Assembly: GCA_902525585.1 (NCBI GenBank)
Contig: CABZHQ010000008.1
Coordinates: 1 to 56,689 of the forward strand
Origin: an uncultured Prochlorococcus sp.
Lineage (GTDB): Bacteria; Cyanobacteriota; Cyanobacteriia; PCC-6307; Cyanobiaceae
Direction: 5' to 3'
DNA length: 56,689 bases
The notes beneath the pieces were generated by a model. That model saw nothing but the letters and a program-made list of their open reading frames with translations, was not told the origin of the DNA and did no database searches. The translations under genes and the position numbers were made by a program. Positions 1 through 9,430 of this stretch are shown here, one piece after another (position 1 is the first letter of the stretch; each line of letters starts with the position of its first letter).

Positions 1-382
1 TTAATCCGAAAGGTAAATGAAAATATTCAAATAGTTGACATATTAAAAATATAATTCCAAGAAAAGCAGTAAAAAATAACCATTTTTGGGAATCAGAGTT
101 CTTATCTTTTAAAAGTGCTTTACCTGCTTTATGGAAAGTTGCACTACTAACAAGTAATAAAATTGTATTGAGTGTAGGTATTGGAAGCTCTAATTCATAA
201 ATAGCTCCATCAGGTAATGGATTTACTGCTTTATAAGTTAGATAAGCAGCAAAGAATCCAGCAAAAGTCATTCCGTCCGCAATTAGGAAAGTTATAAGTC
301 CAAACATTCTGAAGTCTTCATGTGTTTCATTGACTTCAGAATTATTTTTTTGAATTTCTTTTGAGCTATCTAGAGTTGTCAT
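1..382 (-). CDS. ctaE: Cytochrome c oxidase subunit III, 3' part missing
   Basis: Reading the minus strand from an ATG at 380-382 gives an open frame of 127 codons that runs off the left edge. The product starts MTTLDSSKEIQ, has a polar N-terminus of about 25 residues and then hydrophobic segments near residues 27-47, 66-84 and 100-118. The segment FGLITFLIADGMTFAGFFAAY is typical of heme-copper oxidase subunit III. It lies 6 bases downstream of the ctaD stop, in the usual ctaC-ctaD-ctaE order, so it is almost certainly the third core subunit of the aa3-type terminal oxidase in the membrane. The end and total length cannot be seen here. Confidence 0.93.
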   Translation of the reverse strand, partial: MTTLDSSKEIQKNNSEVNETHEDFRMFGLITFLIADGMTFAGFFAAYLTYKAVNPLPDGAIYELELPIPTLNTILLLVSSATFHKAGKALLKDKNSDSQKWLFFTAFLGIIFLICQLFEYFHLPFGL

Positions 383-388
383 ATGTTT

Positions 389-2014
389 TTATTTTTGTTC
401 AGAAATTTCTTTACCATAACCATAAGGTTCTTCAACTAATGGAGCTTCTCCTTCCCAATTTTCAACTGGAGGTGGAGAAGATGTTAACCATTCAGGTGTA
501 AGAGCATTCCAAGGGTTATCACCAGCATTTTTCCCATTCCTCACAGATAGGAAAACATTAATTAAAAAAGGAATTGTGCTTATTGCCATCAAAAGAGCCC
601 CAAGGCTACTAATTTGATTAACGAACTGGAATTGAGGATCATATTCAGCGACTCTTCTCGGCATTCCATTTAAACCCAGCCAATGTTGAGGAGCAAAGCA
701 CAAGTTAAATCCAATAAAGGTAATGATAAAATGCAATATTCCGAATTTTTCATTTAGCATTTTCCCAGTTACTTTTGGAAACCAATGATATATCGATGAG
801 AAAATAATAAAAACAGTCCCGCCATAAACTATGTAATGAAAATGGGCTACAACGAAATAGGTATCATGTACGTGAATATCAAAAGGGACCTGTGCCAAAG
901 CAACTCCTGTAATACCTCCAAAAACAAAATTTATAATAAATCCGCAAGAGAATAACATTGCACTATTGATTGAAATTTTACCTCCCCATAATGTTGCAAC
1001 CCAATTGAAAAATTTTATCCCTGTCGGAACAGCAATAAATGCTGTCGCGATAGTAAAGAACAATCTCATCCAAGGAGGCGTTCCACTAGTGAACATGTGA
1101 TGAGCCCAAACAACTAAACCTAAAACAACTATCCCCATTATTGAAAAAACCATTGTGGTATATCCAAAAAGTGGTTTTCTAGCATGTACAGGAAGTATTT
1201 CACTTACTAAACCAAAGGCAGGAAGTACCATAATGTATACAGCTGGATGAGAATAAAACCAAAATAAATGCTGATAAACTACGACATTGCCACCTAAAAC
1301 AGGGTTGAAAAAACCTGTATTAGCGATGATATCGAAGCTAAGTAGAATTAAAGTGCCTGCTAAAACAGGAGTTGACAAAACGACTAATAGACTTGTCCCA
1401 AGCATTGCCCAACAATACATTGGCAATTGCATAAGTTTTAATCCTGGCCTTCTTAATTTGATAATGGTCGCGATAAAGTTGATCCCACCAAATATAGAAC
1501 TGCCTCCTAATAAAAGCACGCTCAGAATCCAAATAATTTGTCCCGATTGAGGAGTAGTTATGCTCAAAGGAGGATAAGCCGTCCATCCAGCCTGGGCAGC
1601 ACCATCAACAAAATAGCTTGCCACAAGCATCAAACCTGAAGGAGGAATTAACCAAAAAGCTACGGCATTTAATCTTGGGAATGCCATATCTCTCGCACCT
1701 ACATAAAATGGAATTAAATAATTTCCAAAAGCACCGTTAACTACAGGCACTATCCAAAGGAAAATCATTATTGTTCCGTGTAAAGTTAAAACTTGGTTAT
1801 AAACATCTCTTGGCATAAAATCAGACATTGGACTAGCTAGTTCAATTCTTATAGCGCTGGCTAAGGTTCCTCCTATTAAATAGAAGAGAAAACCACAAAC
1901 CAAGTATTGTATCCCAATTACTTTATGATCAAGGCTAAAACTAAAGTATCTAAGCCAGCCTTTAGGTTGAAGACTTTCATTATTAGTTTTTTGTGGATCT
2001 ATTGATATTGTCAT
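389..2014 (-). CDS. ctaD: Cytochrome c oxidase subunit I (aa3-type)
   Basis: Catalytic subunit of the terminal oxidase, reducing O2 to water at the heme a3-CuB centre and pumping protons. The 541-residue product has about 12 membrane segments. Visible metal-site residues are H79 (heme a), the cross-link pair H256/Y260 in YSHPAVY, the CuB histidines H305-H306 in WAHHMF, K334 of the K-channel in TGIK, and H391/H393 in HFHY (heme a3 and heme a). The ATG overlaps the ctaC stop as ATGA, suggesting translational coupling. Length and motifs are fully typical, with no sign of damage. Confidence 0.97.
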   Translation of the reverse strand: MTISIDPQKTNNESLQPKGWLRYFSFSLDHKVIGIQYLVCGFLFYLIGGTLASAIRIELASPMSDFMPRDVYNQVLTLHGTIMIFLWIVPVVNGAFGNYLIPFYVGARDMAFPRLNAVAFWLIPPSGLMLVASYFVDGAAQAGWTAYPPLSITTPQSGQIIWILSVLLLGGSSIFGGINFIATIIKLRRPGLKLMQLPMYCWAMLGTSLLVVLSTPVLAGTLILLSFDIIANTGFFNPVLGGNVVVYQHLFWFYSHPAVYIMVLPAFGLVSEILPVHARKPLFGYTTMVFSIMGIVVLGLVVWAHHMFTSGTPPWMRLFFTIATAFIAVPTGIKFFNWVATLWGGKISINSAMLFSCGFIINFVFGGITGVALAQVPFDIHVHDTYFVVAHFHYIVYGGTVFIIFSSIYHWFPKVTGKMLNEKFGILHFIITFIGFNLCFAPQHWLGLNGMPRRVAEYDPQFQFVNQISSLGALLMAISTIPFLINVFLSVRNGKNAGDNPWNALTPEWLTSSPPPVENWEGEAPLVEEPYGYGKEISEQK

Positions 2015-2904
2015 AAATTTACCTCTGGTTTTTTATTTTTGTTAAACCATTCGTTGTAATCAGATTCTTCTTCAACAATTATCGAGGCTCTCATTCCTCC
2101 ATGATATGGACCACATAATTCTGCGCAGATTATCGGATATTTTCCTACTTTTGTAGGAGTGAAATTTAGAATAGTCGGTTGCCCAGGAATAATATCCTGT
2201 TTAATTCTGAACTCTGGTACCCAAAAAGCATGAATGACATCTTTGGATTCCATTTTCATTGATACTTTTTGATCAACAGGAACGTGTAATTCTCCTGATA
2301 TGAAATTGCCCTTGGGATAATTGAATAGAAATGCAAATTGCATAGCTGAAACTTCAATTGATAAATTATTTATTGCTTTTTCATTATCAGATGTTTGACT
2401 TATACCAGCCCATATTTTTTCAGCATTAGAACTCATCATTTCATGGTTATGATTTAATTCTTTCATCCCTCCCATTCGATCGTAGATGTTGTAGCTATAT
2501 AAACCTATTAATAAAACAATTATTGAAGGAATAATTGTCCATATAATTTCTAAGCTTAAATTTCCCTCTAAAGCTATACCATCACCTATCTGATCATTTC
2601 TTTTCCTAAATTTAAATAAGCTATAAATAACTGCTAATGTCATTCCAATAAAAATAATTAATCCAATGATGAAAAGAATTTTAAAAAGTTCATCGTAAAT
2701 TGGTGCATTAATACTTGCTTCGGCTGGGAGCAAATTTACATTAAAACCAATCCAAAAAGATATAGCAAAAACGAGCGAAATAATTAGTATTAAATAAATG
2801 TTTTTATTTAACAATTGATTTCTAAAAATTTGTATTTCTATCCTCAAGATATTCAATTTTTTTAATCCTGCATACTTTGTTAAAAGAAAATCATTTAAAT
2901 TCAC
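2011..2904 (-). CDS. ctaC: Cytochrome c oxidase subunit II
   Basis: Subunit II carries the CuA centre that accepts electrons from cytochrome c or plastocyanin. In the 297-residue reading the CuA ligands are H225 (HAFW) and C260, E262, C264, H268 and M271 (CAELCGPYHGGM). Hydrophobic stretches lie near residues 35-55, 73-96 and 118-140, giving a leader or anchor plus the usual two-helix hairpin before the periplasmic or lumenal cupredoxin domain. The start is uncertain: the longest frame uses GTG at 2904, but a TTG at 2856 has an AGGA nine bases upstream. It is first gene of the ctaCDE operon and divergent from ctaA across about 125 bases. Confidence 0.95.
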   Translation of the reverse strand: MNLNDFLLTKYAGLKKLNILRIEIQIFRNQLLNKNIYLILIISLVFAISFWIGFNVNLLPAEASINAPIYDELFKILFIIGLIIFIGMTLAVIYSLFKFRKRNDQIGDGIALEGNLSLEIIWTIIPSIIVLLIGLYSYNIYDRMGGMKELNHNHEMMSSNAEKIWAGISQTSDNEKAINNLSIEVSAMQFAFLFNYPKGNFISGELHVPVDQKVSMKMESKDVIHAFWVPEFRIKQDIIPGQPTILNFTPTKVGKYPIICAELCGPYHGGMRASIIVEEESDYNEWFNKNKKPEVNL

Positions 2905-3029
2905 AACTTCTTAATATTTACGAAATAAAAGGCGTATTATTAATAACTTTTTAGAGTTAATTGTCAGGGAAAAAAGATTAAATTAGTAAATTATTTTTTA
3001 AATTAAACATATTAATTTTTAATTAATGT

Positions 3030-4004
3030 TTGGTTTTTGAATCTAATTTATTATGCAAAATAATAGGTTTTATCCATTTGATTAATAACCAATTATATAA
3101 ATCAAAATATCTGACAATTTTTAAAAGGTTGGGAAGCCATAGTGTACTTGCACTTATAGCACTAATTGTAATTGGAGGTGCTACTAGAGTCATGGAGGCG
3201 GGACTTGCCTGTCCAGATTGGCCGTTATGTTATGGGTCTTTTTTGCCCTTCAATCATATGAACCTAAGAGTTTTTCTAGAGTGGTTTCATCGTCTAGATG
3301 CTTTTCTGGTTGGGATATTAATTCTTTTTAAATTTACCCTTTCAATTATTTGGAAAAATGAAATTCCAAATTGGTTACCTAAAACTTATTCATTACTACT
3401 TTTTCTTGTTATTGTCCAAGGATCTTTTGGAGCTTTAACAGTAATAAACCTTCTTAATTCATATACTGTTACTGGTCATCTTTTAATAGCTTTTCTACTT
3501 CTCATTACAACAATTTCAATCAATCAAAATTTAGAAAATGACGAAATTGAAGAGCCATTAATTTGGTGGAGATTGTTATTGTTTGTTCCTCTTTTACTTA
3601 CCTTCATTCAATCTTTTATTGGAGTAAGGCTTTCATCAACCTGGTCAGCACATATTTGCTTATCTTTTAATAAACAATGCCTAATTTTAAATACTCATAA
3701 ATTATTTGCTTTTCCAATTACTTTTTCAATTCTATTGATTATTGCTACTGCAATTTATAAGAGAAGTTTGCTTATTGAAAATTGGAAATATCTCTCAGCA
3801 CTTATTTTTCTCTTGTTTTCCCAAATTGTTTTGGGTGTTTTAAGTCTTAAAACAAATTTGAATGAACCTATTTTTATTATCGGTCATCAACTTAACGCTT
3901 CTTTATTTATTGCGATATTAACAACATTAATTTTTAGAAATCCGTTTACCAAAAAAGGTATAAACCACTCCCTCAATTCTCAAATGGTTGGTATCAATTC
4001 ATGA
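3030..4004 (+). CDS. ctaA: Heme A synthase (COX15/CtaA family)
   Basis: Oxidises the C8 methyl of heme O to give heme A for the oxidase encoded next door. The product is up to 324 residues with about eight membrane helices. It has the family histidines H87 (LEWFHR), H150 (VTGHLL), H223 (NTHKL) and H286 (GHQLNA), E84, and a cysteine pair C61/C67 in the first external loop ([10 protein letters not shown]). The start at 3030 is TTG; other in-frame TTG codons exist downstream (around 3078 and 3129), so the N-terminus is uncertain. Its stop overlaps the ctaB start as ATGA. Context and motifs agree strongly. Confidence 0.92.
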   Translation: MVFESNLLCKIIGFIHLINNQLYKSKYLTIFKRLGSHSVLALIALIVIGGATRVMEAGLACPDWPLCYGSFLPFNHMNLRVFLEWFHRLDAFLVGILILFKFTLSIIWKNEIPNWLPKTYSLLLFLVIVQGSFGALTVINLLNSYTVTGHLLIAFLLLITTISINQNLENDEIEEPLIWWRLLLFVPLLLTFIQSFIGVRLSSTWSAHICLSFNKQCLILNTHKLFAFPITFSILLIIATAIYKRSLLIENWKYLSALIFLLFSQIVLGVLSLKTNLNEPIFIIGHQLNASLFIAILTTLIFRNPFTKKGINHSLNSQMVGINS

Positions 4005-5002
4005 ACAGTAGTAACTTAGAAAACTTGAACTATAAATCTTCAATTAGGGATGAAGTTATACCTTCAAGAAAAAGATTAACTTTGCCACCTTGGCTTGAGG
4101 TAGCAAAACCTAGATTAATCCCACTTTTACTGGCAACAACTTTAGGAGGAATGGCTTTAACAGAGGAATGGCCTTTGTCTTCACCGAAGCTTATCTGCAC
4201 TTTAGGAGGTGGCGCTTTGGCAGCAGCAGCAGCAGGAGCTCTTAATTGCTTGTGGGAAATGGAATTAGATAAAAGGATGACAAGAACTAGCAAGAGAGCC
4301 TTGCCAGCAGGAAAGTTGTCCTCTGAGACTGTATTTTTAGCTGCCGTATCATGTACTTTGGCAGCTTCGATGCTTTTAGTAAGTGGTGTAAATTATTTGG
4401 CTGCGGGATTAACTCTTCTTGGTTTATTTAGCTACGTAATTTTATATACAGTTATTTTGAAACCCCGTACAACCAAAAATATTGTTTTCGGAGGAGTTGC
4501 TGGCGCGATACCACCTTTAGTTGGTGCATCTGCTGCCACAGGGCATGTTGGCCTTAGTGGTTGGTGGTTGTTTGGTTTAGTAATGTTATGGACTCCAGCT
4601 CATTTTTGGGCACTTGCAATTTTATTGAAGGACGATTACGCATCTGTAGGTATTCCTATGCTCCCTTCTGTTAAAGGATCTGTTTTTACTGCTAAAGCCA
4701 TTTCTCGTTACGGATGGGCAACAGTTTTAATGAGTATTATGGGAGTCTTTGCTTTACCTGAAGGGGGTCTATTATACGGAATTATGTTATTGCCATTTAA
4801 TGGAAGACTTTTGCAATTAATAAATGAATTAAAGAAATCTCCTGATGATATTTCAAGAGCGAAGTCTCTTTTTAGGTGGTCTATTCTCTATATGTTTGGT
4901 ATTTGTCTTTTGTTATTAATTTCCAGAACCCAACTATCCGTTGAATTTGAGCAGCAATCTATGCAAATATTTTTATCTATAGTATCCCTGCTTAGTAATT
5001 AA
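4001..5002 (+). CDS. ctaB: Protoheme IX farnesyltransferase (heme O synthase)
   Basis: UbiA-superfamily membrane prenyltransferase that adds farnesyl to protoheme, making heme O for CtaA. The 333-residue product has about nine membrane helices. The first Asp-rich motif is present as N82-xxx-E86-xxx-D90 with the following [11 protein letters not shown], where many relatives have Asp at the Glu position. The second conserved loop is [12 protein letters not shown]. The start codon overlaps the end of ctaA by four bases, so the two heme A genes are probably translated together. Also named cyoE. Confidence 0.95.
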   Translation: MNSSNLENLNYKSSIRDEVIPSRKRLTLPPWLEVAKPRLIPLLLATTLGGMALTEEWPLSSPKLICTLGGGALAAAAAGALNCLWEMELDKRMTRTSKRALPAGKLSSETVFLAAVSCTLAASMLLVSGVNYLAAGLTLLGLFSYVILYTVILKPRTTKNIVFGGVAGAIPPLVGASAATGHVGLSGWWLFGLVMLWTPAHFWALAILLKDDYASVGIPMLPSVKGSVFTAKAISRYGWATVLMSIMGVFALPEGGLLYGIMLLPFNGRLLQLINELKKSPDDISRAKSLFRWSILYMFGICLLLLISRTQLSVEFEQQSMQIFLSIVSLLSN

Positions 5003-5039
5003 ATTAGATGTAAAATGTTTTTAAAAAATAGTAAGTTTG

Positions 5040-6056
5040 ATGAATTATATAAAAGTTAAAGGGCTCTCAAAATCTTATTCAGAAATCAAGGCTTTAAAAA
5101 ATTTATCGATGGAAATTGAAGCTGGAACATTATTCGGAATACTAGGTCCAAATGGTGCTGGCAAATCAACACTTATAAAAATACTCGCAACTTTAATAGA
5201 GCCTGATTGTGGAGAAGTTTTAATAAATAATATTAATCTGATAAAAAATTCAAGGAAAATTAGAGAATTAATTGGTTATGTTGCCCAGGACATTGCACTT
5301 GATAAAATATTAACTGGACGAGAGCTTTTGGATTTTCAATCAGATTTATATCACATCAATAAAAACAAAAAATTTGAAAGAATAAATAAATTAATAGAAC
5401 AATTAGAAATGAATGATTGGATTGATCGTAAGTGCGGAACTTATTCAGGGGGAATGAAAAGAAGAATAGATCTTGCAGCTGGACTTTTACATTTGCCCCA
5501 AGTATTAATATTGGATGAACCTACTGTTGGTTTAGATATTGAAAGTAGAAATATCATATGGCAACTTTTGAAAGATTTGAGAAATAATGGAATGACTATT
5601 ATTTTAAGCAGTCACTATCTTGATGAAATAGATAAATTGGCAGATGAATTAGTGATAATTGACGATGGGAGAGTTATAGCACAAGGGGCTCCTGCAGAAC
5701 TGAAAAATAAATTAGGAGGAGATAGAGTAACTTTGAAAGTAAGAGAATTTAGTAATCAGGAAGAAGCGAAAAATATATGCCAAATTTTATCTTCAATAGA
5801 TGGAATTAGTCAGATTATCATAAATGAAGCTCAAGGTTTCTCGATAAATTTTGTAGCAGATAAGGAAAAAGATATTCTTACTAAGCTCAAAGTGGAATTG
5901 GCCTTCTTAAAGTTTGAAATTTTTTCTCTTACCCAAAGTCAGCCAAGCTTGGATGATGTATATCTTCAGGCAACCGGGAAAACATTATTGGATGCCGAAA
6001 TTTCTATGGCAGGGAAAAGAGACCTTAAAAAAGAATCAAAGCAATCAATGCGATAA
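5040..6056 (+). CDS. ABC transporter ATP-binding protein, ABC-2 exporter type
   Basis: ATPase of an ABC-2 type exporter, 338 residues from the ATG at 5040 (the frame opens three bases earlier at a TTG). Near the N-terminus are Walker A GPNGAGKST (about residues 36-44), a Q-loop in YVAQD, the signature YSGGMKRR (about 135-142), Walker B VLILDEPTVGLD (about 155-166) and the H-loop in SSHYLDE. The C-terminal 110 residues form the extra domain seen in the DrrA/CcmA-like group. The gene is followed after about 48 bases by a matching permease. Substrate cannot be told; drug, lipid or polysaccharide export are all possible. Confidence 0.93.
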   Translation: MNYIKVKGLSKSYSEIKALKNLSMEIEAGTLFGILGPNGAGKSTLIKILATLIEPDCGEVLINNINLIKNSRKIRELIGYVAQDIALDKILTGRELLDFQSDLYHINKNKKFERINKLIEQLEMNDWIDRKCGTYSGGMKRRIDLAAGLLHLPQVLILDEPTVGLDIESRNIIWQLLKDLRNNGMTIILSSHYLDEIDKLADELVIIDDGRVIAQGAPAELKNKLGGDRVTLKVREFSNQEEAKNICQILSSIDGISQIIINEAQGFSINFVADKEKDILTKLKVELAFLKFEIFSLTQSQPSLDDVYLQATGKTLLDAEISMAGKRDLKKESKQSMR

Positions 6057-6104
6057 AAAAACTTCTGGTTAACTAACTATAATGAAAATTAATTGAGGCT
6101 AATT

Positions 6105-6929
6105 ATGGAATTAAAACAGTATAATTTATTTTTTTTATATCAAGAAACATTTGCCTTAACGAAAAGATTATTTATTCAATTAAAAAGAAGACCATCAACT
6201 CTTTTAGCTGGAATATTACAACCTATAATTTGGCTTTTTTTATTTGGGGCATTATTCTCTAAAGCTCCTGAAGGTTTTTTACCAGGAGTTGATTCTTATG
6301 GGAATTTTTTAGGAGCTGGATTAATTGTTTTTACTGCTTTTAGCGGAGCCCTAAATTCTGGCCTTCCTTTAATGTTTGATAGAGAGTTTGGATTTCTTAA
6401 TAGATTACTTGTGGCTCCTTTAACCAGTAGATTATCCATAGTTTTATCTTCTTTTTTTTACATAACAATCCTGAGCTTTGTTCAGAGTATTGTAATAATG
6501 GTTGTTTCATACACTTTGGGATATGGATGGCCTAACTTATATGGTTTAGGAATTGTCTTTACAACACTAACTCTATTAGTTCTTTTTGTGACATCAATAA
6601 GTCTATGTTTAGCGTTTGTTTTGCCCGGACATATTGAATTAATCGCTCTTATATTTGTGATAAATTTGCCTCTTCTTTTTGCAAGTACTGCTTTGGCTCC
6701 AATTTCTTTCATGCCAAATTGGCTTGGGTGGTTAGCTTCATTAAATCCATTAACTTTTGCGATTGAACCAATTAGGACTGCCTATACAGAAACTATGAAT
6801 TTAGAATTAGTAGCTTTACATGCTCCATATGGTGATTTAACTTGTAAGAGTTGTATATCAATTTTATTTTCTTTAACAGTTTTATCCTTGATTATCATAA
6901 GGCCTCTGTTAAATAAGAAGTTAAATTAA
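6105..6929 (+). CDS. ABC-2 type transporter permease
   Basis: Integral membrane partner of the ATPase gene just upstream. The 274-residue product has a cytoplasmic N-terminus, about six membrane helices and the ABC-2 pattern near the C-terminus (NPLTFAIEPIRTAY). The frame extends upstream to a TTG at 6093, but the ATG at 6105 has a GAGG motif at 6096-6099 and is the better start. The pair resembles DrrAB or NodIJ exporters. No substrate-specific feature is visible. Confidence 0.9.
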   Translation: MELKQYNLFFLYQETFALTKRLFIQLKRRPSTLLAGILQPIIWLFLFGALFSKAPEGFLPGVDSYGNFLGAGLIVFTAFSGALNSGLPLMFDREFGFLNRLLVAPLTSRLSIVLSSFFYITILSFVQSIVIMVVSYTLGYGWPNLYGLGIVFTTLTLLVLFVTSISLCLAFVLPGHIELIALIFVINLPLLFASTALAPISFMPNWLGWLASLNPLTFAIEPIRTAYTETMNLELVALHAPYGDLTCKSCISILFSLTVLSLIIIRPLLNKKLN

Positions 6930-6936
6930 TAAATTT

Positions 6937-7368
6937 ATGCTTTTAAAAAATCATTTAATAGAAGTTTTTAAAAAAGCCTCTACAGAAAATAATTTTTTGC
7001 TTAAAGAAAATATTGTTCTTAAGTGGGTCCATAGATTTGGGATTGATTCTTTAAATGATTTATTAATCCATAGTCCAGTACAAAAGGAAAATCATGAAGA
7101 AGAAAATGTAGAACAAATAACTTTAATTGATGAAAATCATGAAGAAGAAAATCAAGAACAAATTAGGGTTGAATCTTTTAAAACTTTAGAAAATTTAGAA
7201 GAAACAAATTATGCATCAAACTACACTAAAATTTCTAACAAAAATCAAGCCTTTTACACTAAACAAGATTCTAATCAAAAAAATCAATATATTAAAAGCC
7301 CAAAATTACCACTTCCTAATATTAAGAATTTAAGAAAATGGATTAATAAAGATAAAAAAGCTAGTTAG
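6937..7368 (+). CDS. Hypothetical acidic/low-complexity protein with an internal duplication
   Basis: Not recognised. The 143-residue product begins with about 50 residues of ordinary-looking, possibly helical sequence (HLIEVFKKAS...LKWVHRFGIDSLNDLL), then a Glu/Asn-rich stretch containing two copies of ENHEEEN-x-EQI, then a Lys/Asn-rich tail ending LRKWINKDKKAS. There is no membrane segment or signal peptide. It starts seven bases after the permease stop, so it may be the last gene of that operon, and ends convergently against groEL at a shared hairpin. The front part could be a small conserved cyanobacterial domain, with the rest linker. Confidence 0.7.
   Translation: MLLKNHLIEVFKKASTENNFLLKENIVLKWVHRFGIDSLNDLLIHSPVQKENHEEENVEQITLIDENHEEENQEQIRVESFKTLENLEETNYASNYTKISNKNQAFYTKQDSNQKNQYIKSPKLPLPNIKNLRKWINKDKKAS
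7087..7176 (+). repeat. Imperfect 45-base tandem duplication inside a hypothetical gene
   Basis: The sequence starting at 7087 recurs at 7132 with a 45-base (15-codon) period. Both copies open with the same 21 bases and then diverge gradually. The duplication stays in frame and accounts for the two ENHEEEN motifs of the protein. Confidence 0.8.
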
Positions 7369-7375
7369 CTTTTTT
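7354..7375. terminator. Bidirectional terminator between the hypothetical gene and groEL
   Basis: A near-perfect inverted repeat, an A6 run plus GCTA, GT, then TAGC plus a T6 run, gives about an 8-base-pair stem with a six-base loop. It has A and T runs on both sides, so it can act as an intrinsic terminator on either strand. It contains the TAG stop of the plus-strand gene (7366-7368) and reaches the groEL stop (7374-7376). Confidence 0.65.
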
Positions 7376-9119
7376 ACATCATTCCTGGCATGCCCATGCC
7401 GCCCATACCTGGCATACCCATGCCGCCCATACCTGGCATACCCATGCCACCCATACCTGGCATACCCATGCCACCCATACCTGGCATGCCCATGCCGCCC
7501 ATACCTCCCATTGGATCTCCCCCTGACCCTACTGGGTCTGTGGCTTCAGGCTCTGGAATGTCTGCCATCGCAACTTCTGTTGTGAGGAGCATAGCAGCTA
7601 TAGATAATGAATCTTGAAGAGCTAATCTTATTACTTTGGTTGGATCTAATATCCCTGAATCTTTTAAATCCTCATATTTTCCTGAATTAGCATTGAAGCC
7701 TTTGTTAAGTCTTTTGATTTCAGCGACAACTACATCACCATTAAAACCAGCATTTTTTGCTATTTGTTTAGTAGGTTCCAAAAGGGCTTCTTTTACTATA
7801 TTTATCCCTGTTCTTAAATCATCGGAAGATGTTTGACTTAAATTTAAAAGGTCATTTGATATTTCAATTAAAGTTTGTCCACCTCCAGAAACTACACCCT
7901 CTTCAATAGCAGCTTTCGTAGCATTAAGGGAATCTTCGATTCTTAACTTTTTGTACTTCATCTCCGTTTCTGTTGCAGCTCCAACTTTGATAAGTGCTAC
8001 TCCTCCAGCTAATTTTGCTATCCTTTCATTGATTTTGTCCTGATCATACTCTGAGTCTGTTATATCAACTTCTCTCTTTAATTTTTCTACTCGCGCTTTA
8101 ACCAAATCTTTAGTGTCTTCGAAAGCAACAATTGTAGTTTTGTCCTTCGTGATAGTTATTTTTTTTGCTTTGCCTAAATCATTAATCGATACTTTATCAA
8201 GTGTCATCGATTTATCTTCACTAATTAACTTTGCTCCAGTAAGAATAGCAATATCCTCAAGGGCAGCTTTTCTTCTCTCGCCAAATAACGGAGCTCTTAC
8301 TGAAGCTACTTTTAACACTCCACTATTCTTATTCAAAACCAAGGTTGTTAAAGCCTCTCCTTCGATATCTTCAGCAATAATTAGAAAAGGTGAGCCTGAT
8401 TTCTGAATTTCTTCAAGTATTGGAACCAGATCAACTAAAGTTGAAATTTTTTGATCAGTTATTAATATTTTAGGGTTTTCAAGTTCACAAACTTGTCTTT
8501 CTTGGTCTGTTACGAAATATGGAGAACTATAGCCTCTATCAAAAGACATTCCTTCAGTTATATCTAATTCTGTTTCTAGTGATTGTGATTCTTCGACAGT
8601 TATTACACCATCTGAAGTGACAATATCCATTGCCTTCGAAATTATAGATCCAATTTCTTCATCACCTCCAGCACTAACTGTTGCAACTTTTTGGATATCA
8701 GAACCACTTAATGAAATACTTTTGGAACTTAATTTTTCTAGAACAAAATCTAGACCTACCTCCATACCTTTTTTTAACTCCATAGGACTGGCACCAGAAG
8801 CAATATTTTTTAATCCCTCTTGAACCATTTTCTGAGCCAAAATAGTTGCTGTTGTTGTTCCATCACCAGCAGTCTCTTTTGTCTTGGATGCAACTTGTTC
8901 TATTAATTTCGCACCTAAATTGGATATGGGGTTTTCAATCTCAATCTCTTTAGCAACAGTGGATCCATCACTTATTATATCTGGCGAACCAAATTTTCTT
9001 TCTATTACGACGTTTTTTGCCTTCGGCCCAATAGTAACTTTTACTGCATTAGCTACGAAATTCACACCTTTTTCTAGCGCTTCTCTTGATTCATTTGAAA
9101 AACTTAACTGTTTTGCCAT
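7374..9119 (-). CDS. groL: Chaperonin GroEL with a Met/Gly-rich repeat tail
   Basis: Large subunit of the cytosolic chaperonin, 581 residues. The conserved ATP-site motif GDGTTT is at 85-90, and the family sequence is continuous through the apical domain to about residue 520. The C-terminus is unusual: after an Asp/Pro/Gly linker there are five exact eight-residue units GGMGMPGM (residues 541-580) and a final Met, longer and more regular than the GGM tail of E. coli GroEL. No groES lies on either side, so this is probably one of the two cyanobacterial GroEL paralogues, the one not in a groESL operon. I did not find a clear CIRCE element (TTAGCACTC-N9-GAGTGCTAA) upstream. Confidence 0.95.
   Translation of the reverse strand: MAKQLSFSNESREALEKGVNFVANAVKVTIGPKAKNVVIERKFGSPDIISDGSTVAKEIEIENPISNLGAKLIEQVASKTKETAGDGTTTATILAQKMVQEGLKNIASGASPMELKKGMEVGLDFVLEKLSSKSISLSGSDIQKVATVSAGGDEEIGSIISKAMDIVTSDGVITVEESQSLETELDITEGMSFDRGYSSPYFVTDQERQVCELENPKILITDQKISTLVDLVPILEEIQKSGSPFLIIAEDIEGEALTTLVLNKNSGVLKVASVRAPLFGERRKAALEDIAILTGAKLISEDKSMTLDKVSINDLGKAKKITITKDKTTIVAFEDTKDLVKARVEKLKREVDITDSEYDQDKINERIAKLAGGVALIKVGAATETEMKYKKLRIEDSLNATKAAIEEGVVSGGGQTLIEISNDLLNLSQTSSDDLRTGINIVKEALLEPTKQIAKNAGFNGDVVVAEIKRLNKGFNANSGKYEDLKDSGILDPTKVIRLALQDSLSIAAMLLTTEVAMADIPEPEATDPVGSGGDPMGGMGGMGMPGMGGMGMPGMGGMGMPGMGGMGMPGMGGMGMPGMM
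7380..7499 (-). repeat. Five tandem 24-base units in the groEL 3' end
   Basis: Five adjacent 24-base units encode GGMGMPGM each. They differ at a few third positions (for example gcc versus gcg or gca codons on the plus-strand reading). This is coding repeat DNA and would be prone to unit gain or loss. Confidence 0.95.
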
Positions 9120-9250
9120 GTTTACTGGATCTTTTATCTTATTCTAATCTCCCATAGAATCATTTTTAAGGGATATTTAATTAAGTGGGGAAAGCCGAAT
9201 TTCTTTTAATGAGACATACAAATTAATTCAAATAAGAGTATCTTTAAGGT

Positions 9251-9430
9251 ATGGATGAAACAAATAATCTTATTTTTACTCTTACTGCAATCCTCGCGGT
9301 TGCTATGACACTAATATATTTTCCTCTGAGATTTTTCTTGACTTTAACTGCTAGAAGTCGAAGATTAAAACTCTTACAAAAAATTAGAAGGTTGAGAGAT
9401 GAATTGGGCCAACCTTACGAAAGTACATAA
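9251..9430 (+). CDS. Small single-pass membrane protein, hypothetical
   Basis: An ATG at 9251 opens a 59-codon frame. The product starts MDETNNLIFTLTAILAVAM, has one hydrophobic segment at about residues 8-30 and then a strongly basic, probably helical tail (RSRRLKLLQKIRRLRDEL). It stops at 9430, one base before the fabG stop on the opposite strand. The clean membrane-plus-basic-tail layout and exact fit between neighbours support a real gene. Function unknown; not recognised beyond a picocyanobacterial small membrane protein. Confidence 0.7.
   Translation: MDETNNLIFTLTAILAVAMTLIYFPLRFFLTLTARSRRLKLLQKIRRLRDELGQPYEST

Noticed and set aside
1287..1586. Open frames inside ctaD on both strands.
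   Set aside because: ctaD is a complete, well-conserved gene; these are other-frame shadows.
7380..7499. Short regular repeats that might suggest a CRISPR array.
   Set aside because: Units are contiguous with no spacers, in frame with groEL and encode GGMGMPGM.
7390..7617. Plus-strand frame over the groEL 3' end that reads as Pro/Met/Gly repeats.
   Set aside because: It is the antisense of the groEL GGM repeats; the repeat periodicity alone keeps the frame open.
9120..9180. Search for a CIRCE operator upstream of groEL.
   Set aside because: I see no TTAGCACTC-N9-GAGTGCTAA or close variant there.
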